Source of the DNA: Tetranychus cinnabarinus
Lineage: Eukaryota > Arthropoda > Arachnida > Trombidiformes > Tetranychidae
NCBI GenBank assembly: GCA_022266195.1
Contig: WHVY01000001.1
Location: 13,888,001-13,952,000, forward strand
Reading direction: 5' to 3'
Length of the DNA stretch: 64,000 bases
Part shown: one piece after another, positions 11,405-24,340 of the stretch
Layout of the letters: every line of letters starts with the position of its first letter
How positions within the stretch are numbered: position 1 is the first letter of the stretch
The notes under the pieces: generated by a model
Databases searched by the model: none
Told to the model about the DNA's origin: nothing
Seen by the model: only the letters and a program-made list of their open reading frames with translations
Made by a program: the position numbers and the translations under genes

Positions 11405-12396
11405 TCACTTTCGTCGTCTAAAACAAGAGATTGGATTGAAGTAACATTGATGATAACGAATTTGCCTCTTCTCCGGAATCACTGAGTTCAATGATGATGC
11501 TGACCAACGTCCACTTCGATATCGAGGACTAAATAATGTCGCTAATTTTTCCAAATAATCACCAGCATCGGAATTAAACGCTAAATCAGCAACATTTGGT
11601 TTCTAATTTTAAACAGAAGACAAAAAGTGAAAAGCAAATTAGTCTAAAATCAAAATCAAAATTAAAATTGTGACAAAATTGAATGAAGCAAATGTTGGAA
11701 GAGGAAAAAAAAGATTGACAAACAATTTGATTATGTTGTTTGGTTAAACTAATGTAATTAAATTGAATGGTTAAATCCAACGTCAACATTATAAAGGTTC
11801 ATCGCCTTTGCTGCAACAATTGCCATAACAATATTTCCCTACATTTGTCTTGGAGCAAATTGGGTTGACATTAAATTTAAATGTTATCGAGCGATTCTTA
11901 AGCCGATTGATTTGTTAAGTTAATCTCAATTGATGATAATATTTATCGAGTAATTGAAATGTAAAAATATTGTCAAGGGAATGTTTACCTTTCAACATTG
12001 ATATTGAATAAATATTTTATGGCAACAAATCCTTTCGAAGGTAAAAAGGGTTCATTATTTCATTAATCAAGGGAATTGAATGATTAAATGTTGAAATTGA
12101 TTGTTAAAGTTAAGAAGAAGCAGCAAAAAAATTGGGTTAAAAATAAAAATTCAAAATTCAAATTGAATTAGAAGATTGATAACAAGAGAAAATTGGAGAA
12201 AATAAAAGTTCTGGTTCTCTCAAGGAAATTGGGTTTTCTGGTTATTTACCTGTTTAGCGATCCATTCATCATCTTGTTCATCAGTATTCCGTTTAATTGT
12301 TTCCCGATTCACGGCAAGACTGGAAACGATATTGATTAACAGAATCAATGTTATCAGGAAAAGTGTGATTAAACTTTTCTTCAAATTATAGCCCAT
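11405..12396 (-). CDS. AstC: Allatostatin-C (PISCF) neuropeptide precursor
   Basis: Two exons, complement(11405-11602, 12250-12396), give a 114-residue prohormone. The signal peptide covers about residues 1-28 (KKSLITLFLITLILLINIVSS). A spacer follows, then the dibasic site EKR, then QIRYHQCYFNPISCF at residues 96-110, then RRRK and the stop. This is the canonical arthropod allatostatin-C, with two Cys forming a disulfide ring and an N-terminal Gln likely cyclised to pyroglutamate. The family acts through somatostatin-type receptors, classically inhibiting juvenile hormone synthesis and gut muscle. The intron (647 nt, phase 0) is read from GTAAAT and AG signals. An alternative in-frame ATG at 12420 would add eight residues. 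I chose 12396 because it puts a compact signal peptide at the N-terminus. The precursor has only one active peptide. Confidence 0.95.
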
Positions 12397-13160
12397 AATT
12401 GCAAAACGGATAAAATTCACTTTGAATAGTTGAATGTGGGTAAAGTTGAAAGTTGAAGTTCACTTGTTTACAGTTGATTAAAAGTTGAAGTTAAAATATG
12501 TAAAAAGGTTTGTAGCTTTACTTTTCAATTGATATTTATTACAACTCGAATCGAGTCTCTGATCTACAAAAAGTTGTCTCACTGAAAAAAATTTGACTTT
12601 ACGCTATTATTTATATATTTGATTGAGTTTATTATTCAACTTGAAACAACTCAGTGTGAATGAGTGAGTTTGAGTTAAAGACACACTCAAACGATCAGAG
12701 TTGAGATACTTTTTGGCATTAACACTGTAAATAATTAATACAACTTTTCCAGTTTAACCGATTTTTGTTTTACTTTCGACTTTTTCTTTCTCTCTTTTTC
12801 TTTGATCGCAATCTTGAGGAAAAAATTTTCAATCAATTTAAGGTAATAATTAAGAAAGCAATGAATAGTTTGATAGGAAAACTTATCATGAAAAGGGATA
12901 AAAAGATGGCCTCGACTCTTGAAACGACCTGAAAGTGAAACAAATGATAATATACTTTACTTTTCTAACTCCCAAGAGGTGCGCAGAAACAGGGAATCAA
13001 TAAGCATTTTTGCCATTCAAATGATAATAATAATGAAAAGAATGCTCAGTTGGGTTTATTTTTTTGCCTCTTTTATTTGATAACTCTTTATGCGCACTTG
13101 TCTTAATTGTGTCCAATCGGTTGAGTATCACCAAATTGAATCAACTTTTGGAAAATGAAT

Positions 13161-16100
13161 CTAAACACAAAGGGCGGAGAGAAGTGAAACATGAGCCAAG
13201 TGAAGAAGCCCACTGCTGAATGTTGTTGATGGATAGATGTTCCAGCAGAATTCAATTATTCCCATCAAGCAAAGCCTGTAAGGTGAAATGGAATGTAATT
13301 AGAAAATTAACAATTTGCAAAACTATTACAACACTATAATAACGAATAGAAAAGACAAAAATTTCAATCAACAAGTCATGAAATGATGAAATATTTGATT
13401 ACAACTGAATAACAATATTTTGTCAACCAAAGGATCAAATCAAAATCTGTTTCCTTTCCAACTAACAAAGCGAAAAGGCGAATCTCACTGAATAATTTTC
13501 ACCTCAGGCTGAGTCATAATTTCAATTTTAATTTCATTCTCAGCTTTTCTAAGCCAATCTATCAAAATTTTAAGCAAAAACAAAACGATAGCGACCTTTG
13601 GAATTGTCATAAATGGTCAACTTGAAAGACTTGGACATCATTAGGTTTACCGATTTAGACTCTCTTCTTGGCTTCGAAAATTGAGTTTCGATCATTTTTT
13701 AAAAGTAACTTGACTTGATATTGTCAACTAAATGGTAATCAGTCGAGAAAAGCTGTTATTGTTTACATTTTATTCAATGTAATCAACATGTTCCTGAGTC
13801 TCGATCCATGAATGATGGTTTTCCTATCAAATTGGATAGATTAACTTATCTCAATATGTGCATAAGATACTAAATGAGATATTTAGTTTTGCTATTTATT
13901 TTTGTGTCTGAAAACAAGAAAGGTTAAGTGCTAAAAAACACGCTGGTTTACGGCACCAATTTGTCCATCTGTTATAGATGTAACTCTTTATGGTCCAGAA
14001 TTAATTGTTTCAGGGTCCAGAAAAAAGAAAATTAGTCAAGTTGATTTCACCTCGTTTATAAAATTATTAAAGACCATGTGAAAGGATGGAGTACATTAGA
14101 CTATGATATCAATTTGAATGTGAATTTTAGCACACAAATAACAATCTATTTAGAGTTAGAATGCAATTTGTTTTGTTTATAACCGAATGAAATTAAGTCT
14201 ATTTACATTCTCATTAGCTTTTTTTATTGCCTGTTTTGTTTTCTGTGGTAAAAATTAAGTAATCAACTTTTATTCAGTGGGAGGTAAACGAATAAGAGAA
14301 ATAAAATGAAGTTAATATATTCCAAATCAAACTCATTAAGTTAACCGTAACTAAAGCATATGAAAAGAGAACTATCAATCCCAGGTAAATAAATGATACA
14401 GTTAAACCTTAAATTGCAAACAAATGTGAGCCATCATTCTGTTCAATTTATCTGAATCAAAGTTTCGATTTACTCTTCCACTTCAATCATGACAGATCCA
14501 TGCCTTTCAAAGACTCTATAGGGTGCAATACTGTTTCAAAGTCCAAAAAATGACGCTTCTAATTCAACACAATGCTCCAAAATTTTTCTCAACAAATGAT
14601 AAAATTCGCAAATTTTTCCATCCGACGATGCATCGCTTTCAAATGTAATTGACTTCCGAGATGCAAAATCTCACATTTTAGGGCAAAAGTGAAATTAAAG
14701 TAGAACGGAATCGAGTGGAAATGATTTTCTATCATTGATATCATTTTGTCATAATTATTATTTAAAGTCAATACTTTTGAGTCAGAAGAAACCCTCCAAA
14801 GCGCTTTGTGTTATTTCACTCACGATTTATGGTTCGAAATTGTACCTCTGAAAATTAAATTTTTCAGCTTTCAATTAACATAATGGATTCCCTAGAGTCG
14901 ACTTTTTTCCTCTAAACCATTGAACAAAACTTTAACTACCGCATTCGAGTGTATAATGTCATGGTACTCTTAGTAATACAGTAATCAATAAGAGCGTCTT
15001 TTGGTTAACAGAGCGAGCGACATTTCAGGAACAGAAAAATTTGTTAGTTCGAAATTCGAGGAGAGAAATTTTAATGAATATTTGAATTAGTACGATTAAC
15101 TTTTAGTGATTCGTCAAACTTCTCTTCTATTAACTCTAAAAGTTCGAAGTGGCCATGAACTAGATTCTAAGAGCCACTTATTGGACAGCAAAAGTGCTCT
15201 CAAGGAGCGCATCTTGAAGCACCAGGACATTATAAATGCGAATGAATTGAATGTATTAATATGTAATAAAAAATATCATAATTGGAGGAAAAAAGTTATT
15301 AACGATTTTAACTGTTATATTCAGTGTAATGTTTATACAAAACTTAAGTGTCGTTTCATCTTTTTCATGAGTCATGATTAAACAGTGATTAAAAGGACTC
15401 TTGATTGACAGAAGAAGCAACTTACTTCGAAACTGTTGAATAGTTGGTCGACCAGATCAAATAAGGCAGTGAATGATAATACCAGACATAAAACTGATAA
15501 TGAAGCGATCGAGCAACAGTTATACCAATCAAGTTGCTTGCAAATAATGTAAACAGGATTCCTGGTTGAAAAGAGTAAACAAAATAATAACAAAAATACC
15601 AGAATAAATAGCAAACAAGTTATTACTTTGATTAGATGATTTTTCCTGATTTGATTTACTGATAATTGACTTGAATGAGTTTTTGGACCAGAATCTAGGT
15701 GACGATAGAAGACGCGAATACCTGTTGAGATAATCCATTATCAAATAAGTATTGCCATTAGAATTGTGTCAATGTTTTCTTATTTTTGAGTTTATTCACT
15801 TTCCTCTCAACTCCCAGGGATTCATGTCAACTATTTTTTGCCAACTTATAAACAATTCATTAGTTCATATTGAACATTAAATTTACTGGGAGTCGACAAA
15901 AAAGAAAGAAAATAAAGTCGAAAAAAATGAGCGATTGGAAGAGCTTAAAGGAATCTACCTTAAGGATATGGAAAGCAAGCAACACAAAAAGTAACAAAAG
16001 TTGAATATTGTGATAATACGCAGTAATCATGAGTTACAGGGAGTTTAGGTAATTGGGACAATCAGAATGTTTTAATTGGTTTCAACCCTAAATCAGGTTA

Positions 16101-19100
16101 ATAGAGCTAAAGATTAACACTAACATCGCAACTGAAATTTCAAGTAAACTTCAAGATAAAATGTCACAATTGGTTCAAGTTTCATGCTCGAAAGGGATGT
16201 AACATTGTTACCTAACTAAATTAGGTTAAGAACGCAATTTTTATTCAACTCATTTTGATGAAAACTTCATGATTAAGATAAAGACTGACCTTTTGCCAAA
16301 AAAGAGGATCAACAAGAAAATGTGTAAAGTTAAAAGTGAAAGATGGAAATGACGATTGAGAAACAATTTCTCATCAATTAATCGCCAATTAACTGTCCAT
16401 TTGTAAAGGAAAACTCGTCCAAAGTTGAAAGCTGAAGTAATGTAACTGACTGGATGCGTCAAGAGAAAAGGTAAACCTAAAAGAATCTGAAAAGAAAAGA
16501 AATTTAGTTTGAATTTACATGAATAGAACTCTTTGAATAATGGGTTTCATTGACAATCATTTCATCGGTTGATGAATGGTTAAGCAGATTATTTTACTTG
16601 AATGACTAAACAACAACATGATTTAGGAATGGATAGTCAATTAATTGACGAAATTAATCAGTTAACTAATGTGATATCGTGTTTCAGGATAACTTCAATT
16701 TCGTACATGAGTTTTGCTAAAAATATTGGCTCAAAAAAAGAGATAAAGAATGGAAATAAAAACTGAAGAAAATGTTATCAAGTGAAGACACTGATAAAAT
16801 AATAGAGAATCAAGTTTTATTAAAGTTGATCCATCAATTTAAATTTCCATTAACAATGAACAAAATAATTCAGTTTTCTTACAAAGCATTTCAATATTGT
16901 CAAAGTGTCCTAATTGAATATAAATCTCATAATGAGAGTTTTTAACTCTCAACAAATAGCATTAACCTTTTGAAAAAAAGGAGCAAAAAATCATGTTACA
17001 ATGAGAGTTCATTTCGATTATATTGGCTGAATAAAAGTAAATTGTGATAAAAGGTGTTAACAGGGAAGGGAATTATAACTTGATGAATAGTGGAAAAAAT
17101 AAGATAACCTGAAATATGATGTTTTTAAATTCTTAGTGCTCTTTGATCCTTAAACTTTTTTTGGTTCCTCATATGAAAAAATATCAACTCAAAAAAAAGG
17201 TGTTGATGCATAATAAATGGATCGAGATAATGTTCATCTTAGCTTTTGCTTGGATAAATGAATAGTTTCAAGGGTTCAAGTTTTGACCAGTAAAAGTTGT
17301 TTTCTCTCATTTTCATGGTTCAGTTTCTCATGATGAAAGACGTCATGGGCCATCATCATGATACAGGTTATTGGATAAGGGAAAAAAAGTGGAAACTGAT
17401 AATCAAATACAATTTGATATTATAATAACAATACTTGGCAAGATAATAATGTTGCCAGAATGTTGTTCAACATTAATATTTGCCAGCAAAGTTCTTTAAC
17501 CTTATTTTTATTCATAACTTTACATGGTAAAAGTGAAATGGAAAGAATGAAATAATGATAAAATAATGATGATTGAAAGAGTTGAGGGCAAGTTGAAGAA
17601 ATTAAAAAACATGAAATTTTGTGAAAATCTTGTAACTCATGAGCTCATCATGATAAATGTAAAATGAATGGTGAAAACTGTTTATACTTGTGGTAAGAAA
17701 GATAGGAAAGTTTGAAGGAAGAAGGCAAAGAAGGAAAAAAGGAAAGAAATGAAATGAGAGGAAAAAAACAGGAAATGCTGACAGAGTTGGAATTTACTGA
17801 ATAAAATGTGAAATTTAAACATGAAAAATTAAATATTTGATCAAGTAAACAGTCTAAATATCAAGCTTCATCAATCTTTCTTGAAATTGGTGAAACTAAA
17901 GAGTACAAACAAAATGACAAGGTTAACAAAAGTATCAATATGAACATGATAACAAGTGTCAATCTAAGCAGAATAGATGAATTTTTAAATGAAAATGTTA
18001 ACCTGAAATGTTTACATCCGCTCAACAACTTATACCTTATTTACATTTTCAGTTTGATTCCAAGGAAAATCAATAATGTTGTATAGTTCAAGTACATCAT
18101 GTCAGATGAGTAGGATTGAGAATGAAATTCGGAAACAGTTTTTTTCTCGCGAAAAGGTCAAAACTAATAGTCAGTTAATAGATGAGTTAATAAGTTAATG
18201 GGCGAAAAATTTCATTGGCCAAATGAATAAAAAAAAGCAAGTTTTAAGAAGAAATATTTCAACGGAAAATTAGTTATCATGATAAATATTGTTTTCATAA
18301 CCTTTCACAGCAAAGGTAACAAATGAATAAACAAAATTCTCGAGATAATTGCAAATGTTTACGTTATCAATTTAATATGAATACACTTACCTGGGTTAAG
18401 GCACATATTATTAAGTACTTGATGGTATTACGAAGGCCAGTTTCTTCAAGAAATATCAACAACAATCCAGGAGCAAACAGAAGTATATTCATTTTTATCG
18501 AGACTGCAATGCTGTTGGAAGAAGGAAAACATGAATGTTTATGTAATCAAATGAATTGAGGAATGTATTGATAAATTGATTATTTAGTTGATTATTCATT
18601 TTCTCATTGTTATTGAGAAAGTTTTTAAATGTTTAATAAAATAATTGATCAAAGTTGTGATGAATGGGAAAAGCTTTGAAATGGAAAGTTTGGTGAAATT
18701 AAATTAAATATTTGTTGAGCATTTAATTTTTTGCTATTCAAGTTTGCAAAATTTAATTGTATTTGGCTATTTTGTTGATGGCTTTTTATTATCTTTAATT
18801 GATGAAAGATGAGAAAAAAAATCATCAAAAGTTTACCAATTTCCATTAACAAGGTAAATAGTGAATCAAGTGTGCGGTAATTGAGGTTTAAATTTAATTG
18901 TTATTCAAAAATTATGATTATTCATTTCAAGTGGAAATTTTGTTTTCCCATTAATTTTTCAGTCAACAGGAAAGTTAATTGGTTAATTTGTTGCTCAGTG
19001 AAATAATTAAAAACTTTATTCAACTCGAGATTAATCATTAATGAGAGTTTGATTGATGACTTTGGCTTTTTAATCAATAGTTTTATTAAACAGTTAATAA

Positions 19101-22100
19101 GGTTGATAGGAATTGAAATAATAGGATTTTTGTTGAAAGCTTTTCTTGTTGTTATAATTAAGATGCTATTTAATACGATTTGGACATTATTAGTTGCTCG
19201 AATCTTGAATGTCTTTCGATTCTGATTCACACTTTGATTGGACCAGATTAATTGTACTTAAAAGTTGATAATATACTTTGAAGGATTTACTCGCTTTTGA
19301 CTTGACACAATCATTGTTGTTTTCATGGTTTTTTGTTTGTTTTTGTCAATTTGATTCAATTAATTTTAAAGTAAAGCAAGAGGTAAGATGATGATGATGA
19401 TGATGATGACGATAAAAGGGATGAAAAATACAGATTACCTTTGAAAGGTAAAAGCTTATTGCAAGGTAAAGAGATTAAGAGAAAAGTGAGATTCAATTGT
19501 TAAGGAAGAGATGAAAGATGAACTATCGATTGATGAGTAAATAAAAATAGTGAAAATAAGCTCATTGTCTACATTTAATTTTGTTACGGAAGGAATCATA
19601 ATTGACACAATTTTTGGCACAAATTGAATTATAAACTAATTATCATTAAGGTTAAATAATCATCAATTAGCCAATCAAAGGTCAGTCTATTTGATAACAA
19701 TTTGTGTAGGAACATTTGCATAATTTAGATTCTTCCTTATATAAACTAATCAACAAAGAGGATCAAATTGGCTTTACAGTATTTTTCGTTTGCAAAAGTG
19801 TACTTTTTCAAATGAAAAAGTCATAATCTTCGCACAGATTTAAGCTTCTTCAAATTCAAGCTTTTTAATTCCTTCGTTTTCAAAACAAAAAGTCCTCTTT
19901 GCAATTGAAAAAGTCCATAGCTTCAATTCCTTAAGATACCCGATGGGCAGTTTGTGAACTTAAGCTTAGTCTCGGAGAAAAACAGTCTAAGTTCTGTCCA
20001 ATTTTAGCTATCGACTTTTTCAATCGAAAAAAGGACTTTTTGTTTTGAGAACGAAGGAATTAAAAGCTTGAATTTGAAGAAGCTTAAATCTGTGCGAAGA
20101 TTATGACTTTTTCATTTGAAAAAGTACACTTTTGCAAACGAAAAATACTGTACTTAAACATTTACAAGTTGAAATAAATTACGAACAGTTCAAGGCTTAA
20201 TGGACTCAAGATGATGTCCAAAATACCTTTTTGAAGTACAATCTCGTTAAACTTCAAGTACAGTGATGATGGAAAAATTTAATTTTAAATATTTTGTGTT
20301 CAAGTGAATATGAATGGAGTGGAGTTGAAAAAAATTGAAACAAACTTATTGAGTTTCGATTAATGTTGTTTTACATTTTATGATTCAAAGGTTAGCATTT
20401 GAGTGCTAACACGGCAACTAAAAAAGCAATTCAATAAGACATTCGGCTTTCAGTTCTTGAATCATTTTCCCGACCTTACTCGAGTCTTCATTCATATTTT
20501 TCTCTTGAATATTCTCATGACTGTTGAAGGATTTATTTCTAAAGTTCGGGCAATAAATGAATAATTTCGATGCCAACGATTTCGGTCAATGCTTGAGAAT
20601 ATCTCAGGAATGCATTGACCGAAATCAACGATCTTCATACTATCCAAAAAGAGTACAAATGGCATATATCGAAATGGATCCAAATATGTCACTTTTCCGA
20701 ATTTCCGACCTACCGAAAAAGTGCAGAAGCTAATTAAATAAAACTTGAACATTTTTCTGTCGAATGGTGTTAGTTTGATATTTTTTGTTCAACCGGTTAA
20801 AAAGTTAAAAGTGCTGAAAAGTGTAAATATTTCATGAGACTCTGAGTATATTTACAATTGCAAAGTGTTGATATGAAAGCTCAATTGTTTTAATTGAAGA
20901 TAATCAAGAGTTTGAAAGTGTATTTGTGTAACAATATTGACATGTAATCATTAATTTAGCAATACAAAAATGAAGGTAACCTGGTTAAGGTTAAAAGGAA
21001 AGATGCAAGTAATTGTTGATCATAATGTAAATCTAATAATCATTAATTTAAGTTATTATTAGTTATTGTTTTCATTTTCTGTTTCTTCCGCCTTGAAATA
21101 ATGATAACAATAGATTGTTTGTAGCAATTTAGGCGAGCGAAAGTAAAAGGACAAACAGGAAAAGGTAAAAACTGAATAGATTGGAAAAGGATATGATGAG
21201 AATGGAACAAGATGATGAATGTAATCAGATAGAAATGTGATTAGAAAGAAATATCAAAATGTTGTATAAAGCAGATTAACTAATAAACTTATTATAAACC
21301 TAATAAGATTATTTGGGTTTAGTCTGCATTGACTGGAATTAAAATGTTGTTAAAATTAACGGATAATGAAACAATTGCAAGATTTAAAATGTAACCTTAA
21401 AAACAATGAAAATCTCTTCTTAGGCAACCTTAATTGTTTAATTGATTAACTTGGTTTTTTAATTAACTTTCACTGCTTTTAAGCCAATCTAATGGAAACA
21501 ATCAGTTTTAGGTTTTAGTCTATGAGTTTTCACGTTGAAAGGAAACATGTTGGTAGGATTTGCATAAAAACACGAGGCAAACCATTTGAGGTCAATTCAG
21601 ACTTCATAATTTGTTTTCATTTCTCAATCTGTTTTGGTAAGAGAAAGACCACAAATAATTAGTTTATTGAACAATTAACTGGTTCTAATTGGGTTCTGGG
21701 TTGAAGGGAATCGAAGAAAAATGTTAATCGATAAGAGAAAAGATGAAACTGGATGAGGAAGGAATGAAAACCACGATTGTATTATATTGTAATAAGACGA
21801 GAATCAAGGCAACGAATGTTGATGATGTTGCGTGGGTTTTCATGCGAATTAATGAGAAAAGTATTTCATTTGGCGATAGAATTATGATGAAAAGGATAAT
21901 GCTTAATTTGGGAAATTAATTCTTGATAAAGGTTGATGAAAGAAACTTGCTGGACATACTGAATGGATAAGGAAACTCAATAAGAGCTGTTGATGGATAA
22001 ATTTTTTATTTTTGTCCTTTTTACTTGTTGAATGTACTTGCCATTGTAACTGATACTTTCTGATGTTCCACTTAATGTCATCACTATAAGGTTACTCTTT

Positions 22101-23946
22101 TTGATCGACTTGATTAGATGTAATGGTTGTTTCTTTTTGCTTGTTTCAGTTTCACAAAGAGCGTGTAGCATCACACAATTAAGAGGCTCAATTTACTTGC
22201 ATTTATTTGATATTTTCAATGAGCCAGAAATTTGACAAGCAAAGATGAAAAATAATCCAATTCTGTTGGGGAAATTGCTATTCAATACTGGCTAGATTGA
22301 GTTATGAAGGGAACAAAAAGATGAGAGAAGCTGCGAGTTTTTTTTGCTTTTTTTCTGGTAACAAAATCAACCTTTACCTTTTGAGAAGAGTTCACATAAT
22401 ATAGTATCAATAATTGTTATCTATATATCATCATCAATGAATTATTTTTCGCTTGGATAGCGATACAAGTGATATTTGATGATTATAATGGTTACCAAAA
22501 TGCGAATCATGAGATCATTTCGACATTTATGCTTCAACGCAATAAATATTGTGCATTCAATTGAACATTGCATTTTATGGTGACAGTTTAAAGCCTATAT
22601 AAGGTGTTGATGCTAAGTTGGAAATGTTAAGATTAATTGGCTGAACTCGTTAGTCTCGAATTTTGAAACTTGATCAGATTGATAAGAAGTGGTTTAAATC
22701 ATAATGAAAACTTTCTCATGCTAAAGGTTTGAAAATTGGATGTTTTCATACGAATTGCTTAGTTTGATGATCAAGTTAATTTGAATGCAAAAAAGTCATT
22801 GTTTTGCATCTAAAGTAATTTGAGCCAAATTTGAATCAAAAACTGATTATGTTTTAAGTGCAAGACTGGGTAAAACAGTTGACTTCAAAATCTAACGAAC
22901 CTGAATAAAAAAGCAGCTGATTTCCAGTGACGGTACAAAATGAGATTGATAGAACAATAGAGAGCAAACATGGCGATTGGATCATTGAAAAGTCGCAAAG
23001 AGTATATTGAATGAATTCGGTATGAAGTGAAGGACATCATCATCAAAACATATGGAGGAACCTGGAAACAATTGATAATATTGATTATATAAATTTGATA
23101 CGAAGTTGAAATTGACATCATCACTGTTTGTCTTCTCATAACCAAGTTGAAATCAATTTTCTAAGCATTGCTTGTAAAAGAAATTGATTAACCATACGGT
23201 GTGTAATTGAAATGTTGGAAACAATCAAAGCATTTGTTTTCAATTTGGCGATGAGAGAAACAAACAGCAAATCATTTTACCTTTCGAACTTGATTATAAA
23301 TGTTGAAAACAGCTACTAAATTAAATATGTATAAAATAACGAAAAAATATTGACCAAGGCGAATTGATGTTCCTTGGTTTGTTAAGAAATAGAGAATTGA
23401 ATAAATATACAAATGGCCTGCAGGATAAACAATAGGACCAGTATCACCAGAGATGTTAGCGTAGTTTAGTTCGCCATTTAGGAAACATTTAACCTGTTGC
23501 ATATAAGTACTCCAATCGATTTCTGTATCTGAAATAAAGTAATTGGAGGATGTCATTAAGTCAGCATAATTTTATAATAAAATTGACTACGCACATTTGA
23601 TACGTTGAACAATATACACGTTAAGAAAAATCTCAAAGATAATTAACAGGGCACATATAAAGGGTAACGGTGATTTTTTCCCATCGCCAGTGAAACACCT
23701 CATCAGTTCCGTACGAAATCTCTTTGCATCTAGTTTAGGAGGCTGAAAGAAAACATTAAAGGTCAATTAAATTTCTTAACTTATATTCATGAGATATTTA
23801 CAAAAGATTAAATTGTATTTAAAAGGATAAATTCATTGGAAATTTTGAAAAAAGTTGAAATAGAAAAAGATTGACGAATAGTTAGCCTTGACAGCTACGA
23901 AACAGTTGACCGATTCGCAACAGAGACATTTTAAACTACTTACCAT
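13161..23946 (-). CDS. ALG3: ALG3, Dol-P-Man alpha-1,3-mannosyltransferase
   Basis: ER multi-pass mannosyltransferase (GT58) that adds the first luminal mannose from Dol-P-Man to the Man5 lipid-linked oligosaccharide. Nine coding exons on the complement: 23944-23946 (ATG only), 23595-23742, 23281-23528, 22901-23061, 18391-18511, 16290-16486, 15627-15721, 15426-15561 and 13161-13275. Phases agree throughout and give 407 residues. Family segments are YTEIDWSTYMQQV, GDTGPIVYPAGHLYIY, YRIHSIYSLRLFNDP, VSIKMNILLFAPG, YKWTVNWRLIDEKLF, ARSLHYQFYVWYYHSLPYL and EFCWNIYPST near the C-terminus. The 1.9-4.4 kb introns stand out against short introns elsewhere, and one holds a foldback transposon. The 5' end resembles that of COPB2. 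It is head-to-head with MOB4. Confidence 0.95.
13276..15425 (-). other. Long ALG3 intron before the last exon
   Basis: 2.15 kb of AT-rich sequence. Short open frames here (14589-14771, 15106-15381) show no family resemblance. No nested gene or clear repeat was identified. Confidence 0.5.
16487..18390 (-). other. Long ALG3 intron
   Basis: 1.9 kb of AT-rich sequence between the exons encoding IICALTQ and ILLGLPFLL. No gene, RNA or terminal-repeat element was recognised. Confidence 0.5.
19387..19410. repeat. (GAT)n microsatellite
   Basis: About eight tandem GAT units within the long ALG3 intron. Confidence 0.8.
19777..20150. mobile_element. Tc1/mariner-type foldback MITE
   Basis: A 374-bp element starting CAGTATTTTTCG and ending with its complement, flanked by TA on both sides (19775-19776, 20151-20152). 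The inverted arms run almost to the centre, 19777-19922 against 20006-20150, about 145 bp each and nearly identical, around an 83-bp loop. TA duplication and CAGT-type ends are those of Tc1/mariner elements. No transposase is encoded. It sits in an ALG3 intron, so the pre-mRNA would carry a long hairpin. Confidence 0.9.
20578..20626. repeat. Perfect 15-bp inverted repeat (hairpin)
   Basis: GATTTCGGTCAATGC at 20578-20592 pairs exactly with 20612-20626, leaving a 19-nt loop. It is within the ALG3 intron, 430 bp from the foldback element. Its function is unknown. Confidence 0.75.
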
Positions 23947-24112
23947 TTCGATATTAATGGCAGTTATCAACAATTTGTGATTTTAAACTTGAAATAAATT
24001 ACTTGATCGAATCAATTCTCATGCGTTCCAATGTTGTTGTTTTCTTATCAACAGCTGCTCAAGCTGATCAGCTCAGACAGCTATTTTCACATCAATAAGC
24101 CGGGTTATTTCA
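23947..24112 (-). promoter_or_regulatory. ALG3 5' UTR/promoter, similar to COPB2
   Basis: Directly upstream of the ALG3 ATG. It aligns with 31260-31431 upstream of the COPB2 ATG, sharing blocks such as AGCTGCTCAAG, CACATCAATAAGCCG and AATAAATTACTT in the same order (plus-strand reading). It probably contains the core promoter of ALG3 and part of the region shared with divergent MOB4. Confidence 0.7.
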
Positions 24113-24340
24113 ACAGCAATTCACATTTTTTATTTCTTATTATTTTTTACTCTCAATTTATGTCTTTTCATTAAAACAATTTTTGTAACTACAATTTATT
24201 ACATTCTGAATGCGAATTACCTTTCATTTTGGTTTGAATTATAAGTGCTAGATGCACAAGAGTTAATCTTATTCACACCTTTGTGCTGTTCTAACCTTTT
24301 CTATACTTTGTTTGCATTGTCAAGTGTCAAACTGGCGATA

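Larger units (their letters stand above)
18512..22900 (-). other. Longest ALG3 intron (4.4 kb)
   Basis: Holds the 374-bp foldback element at 19777-20150, a GAT microsatellite at about 19387-19410 and a 15-bp perfect hairpin at 20578-20626. The open frames at 18649-18852, 18922-19230 and 20492-20752 have no convincing coding support. Confidence 0.55.

Noticed and set aside
14960..15070. Possible repeat shared with about 36225-36345
   Set aside because: Only scattered matches (AACAGAG, GAACAGAAAAAT, AGTTCGA) can be seen by eye, which is too weak to call without alignment.
15106..15381. 91-codon plus-strand open frame
   Set aside because: It is antisense within an ALG3 intron, with no recognisable domain.
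18922..19230. 102-codon minus-strand open frame in the ALG3 intron
   Set aside because: Composition is that of random AT-rich DNA (Asn, Ile, Lys, Leu), with no motif, and it lies inside a well-supported intron.
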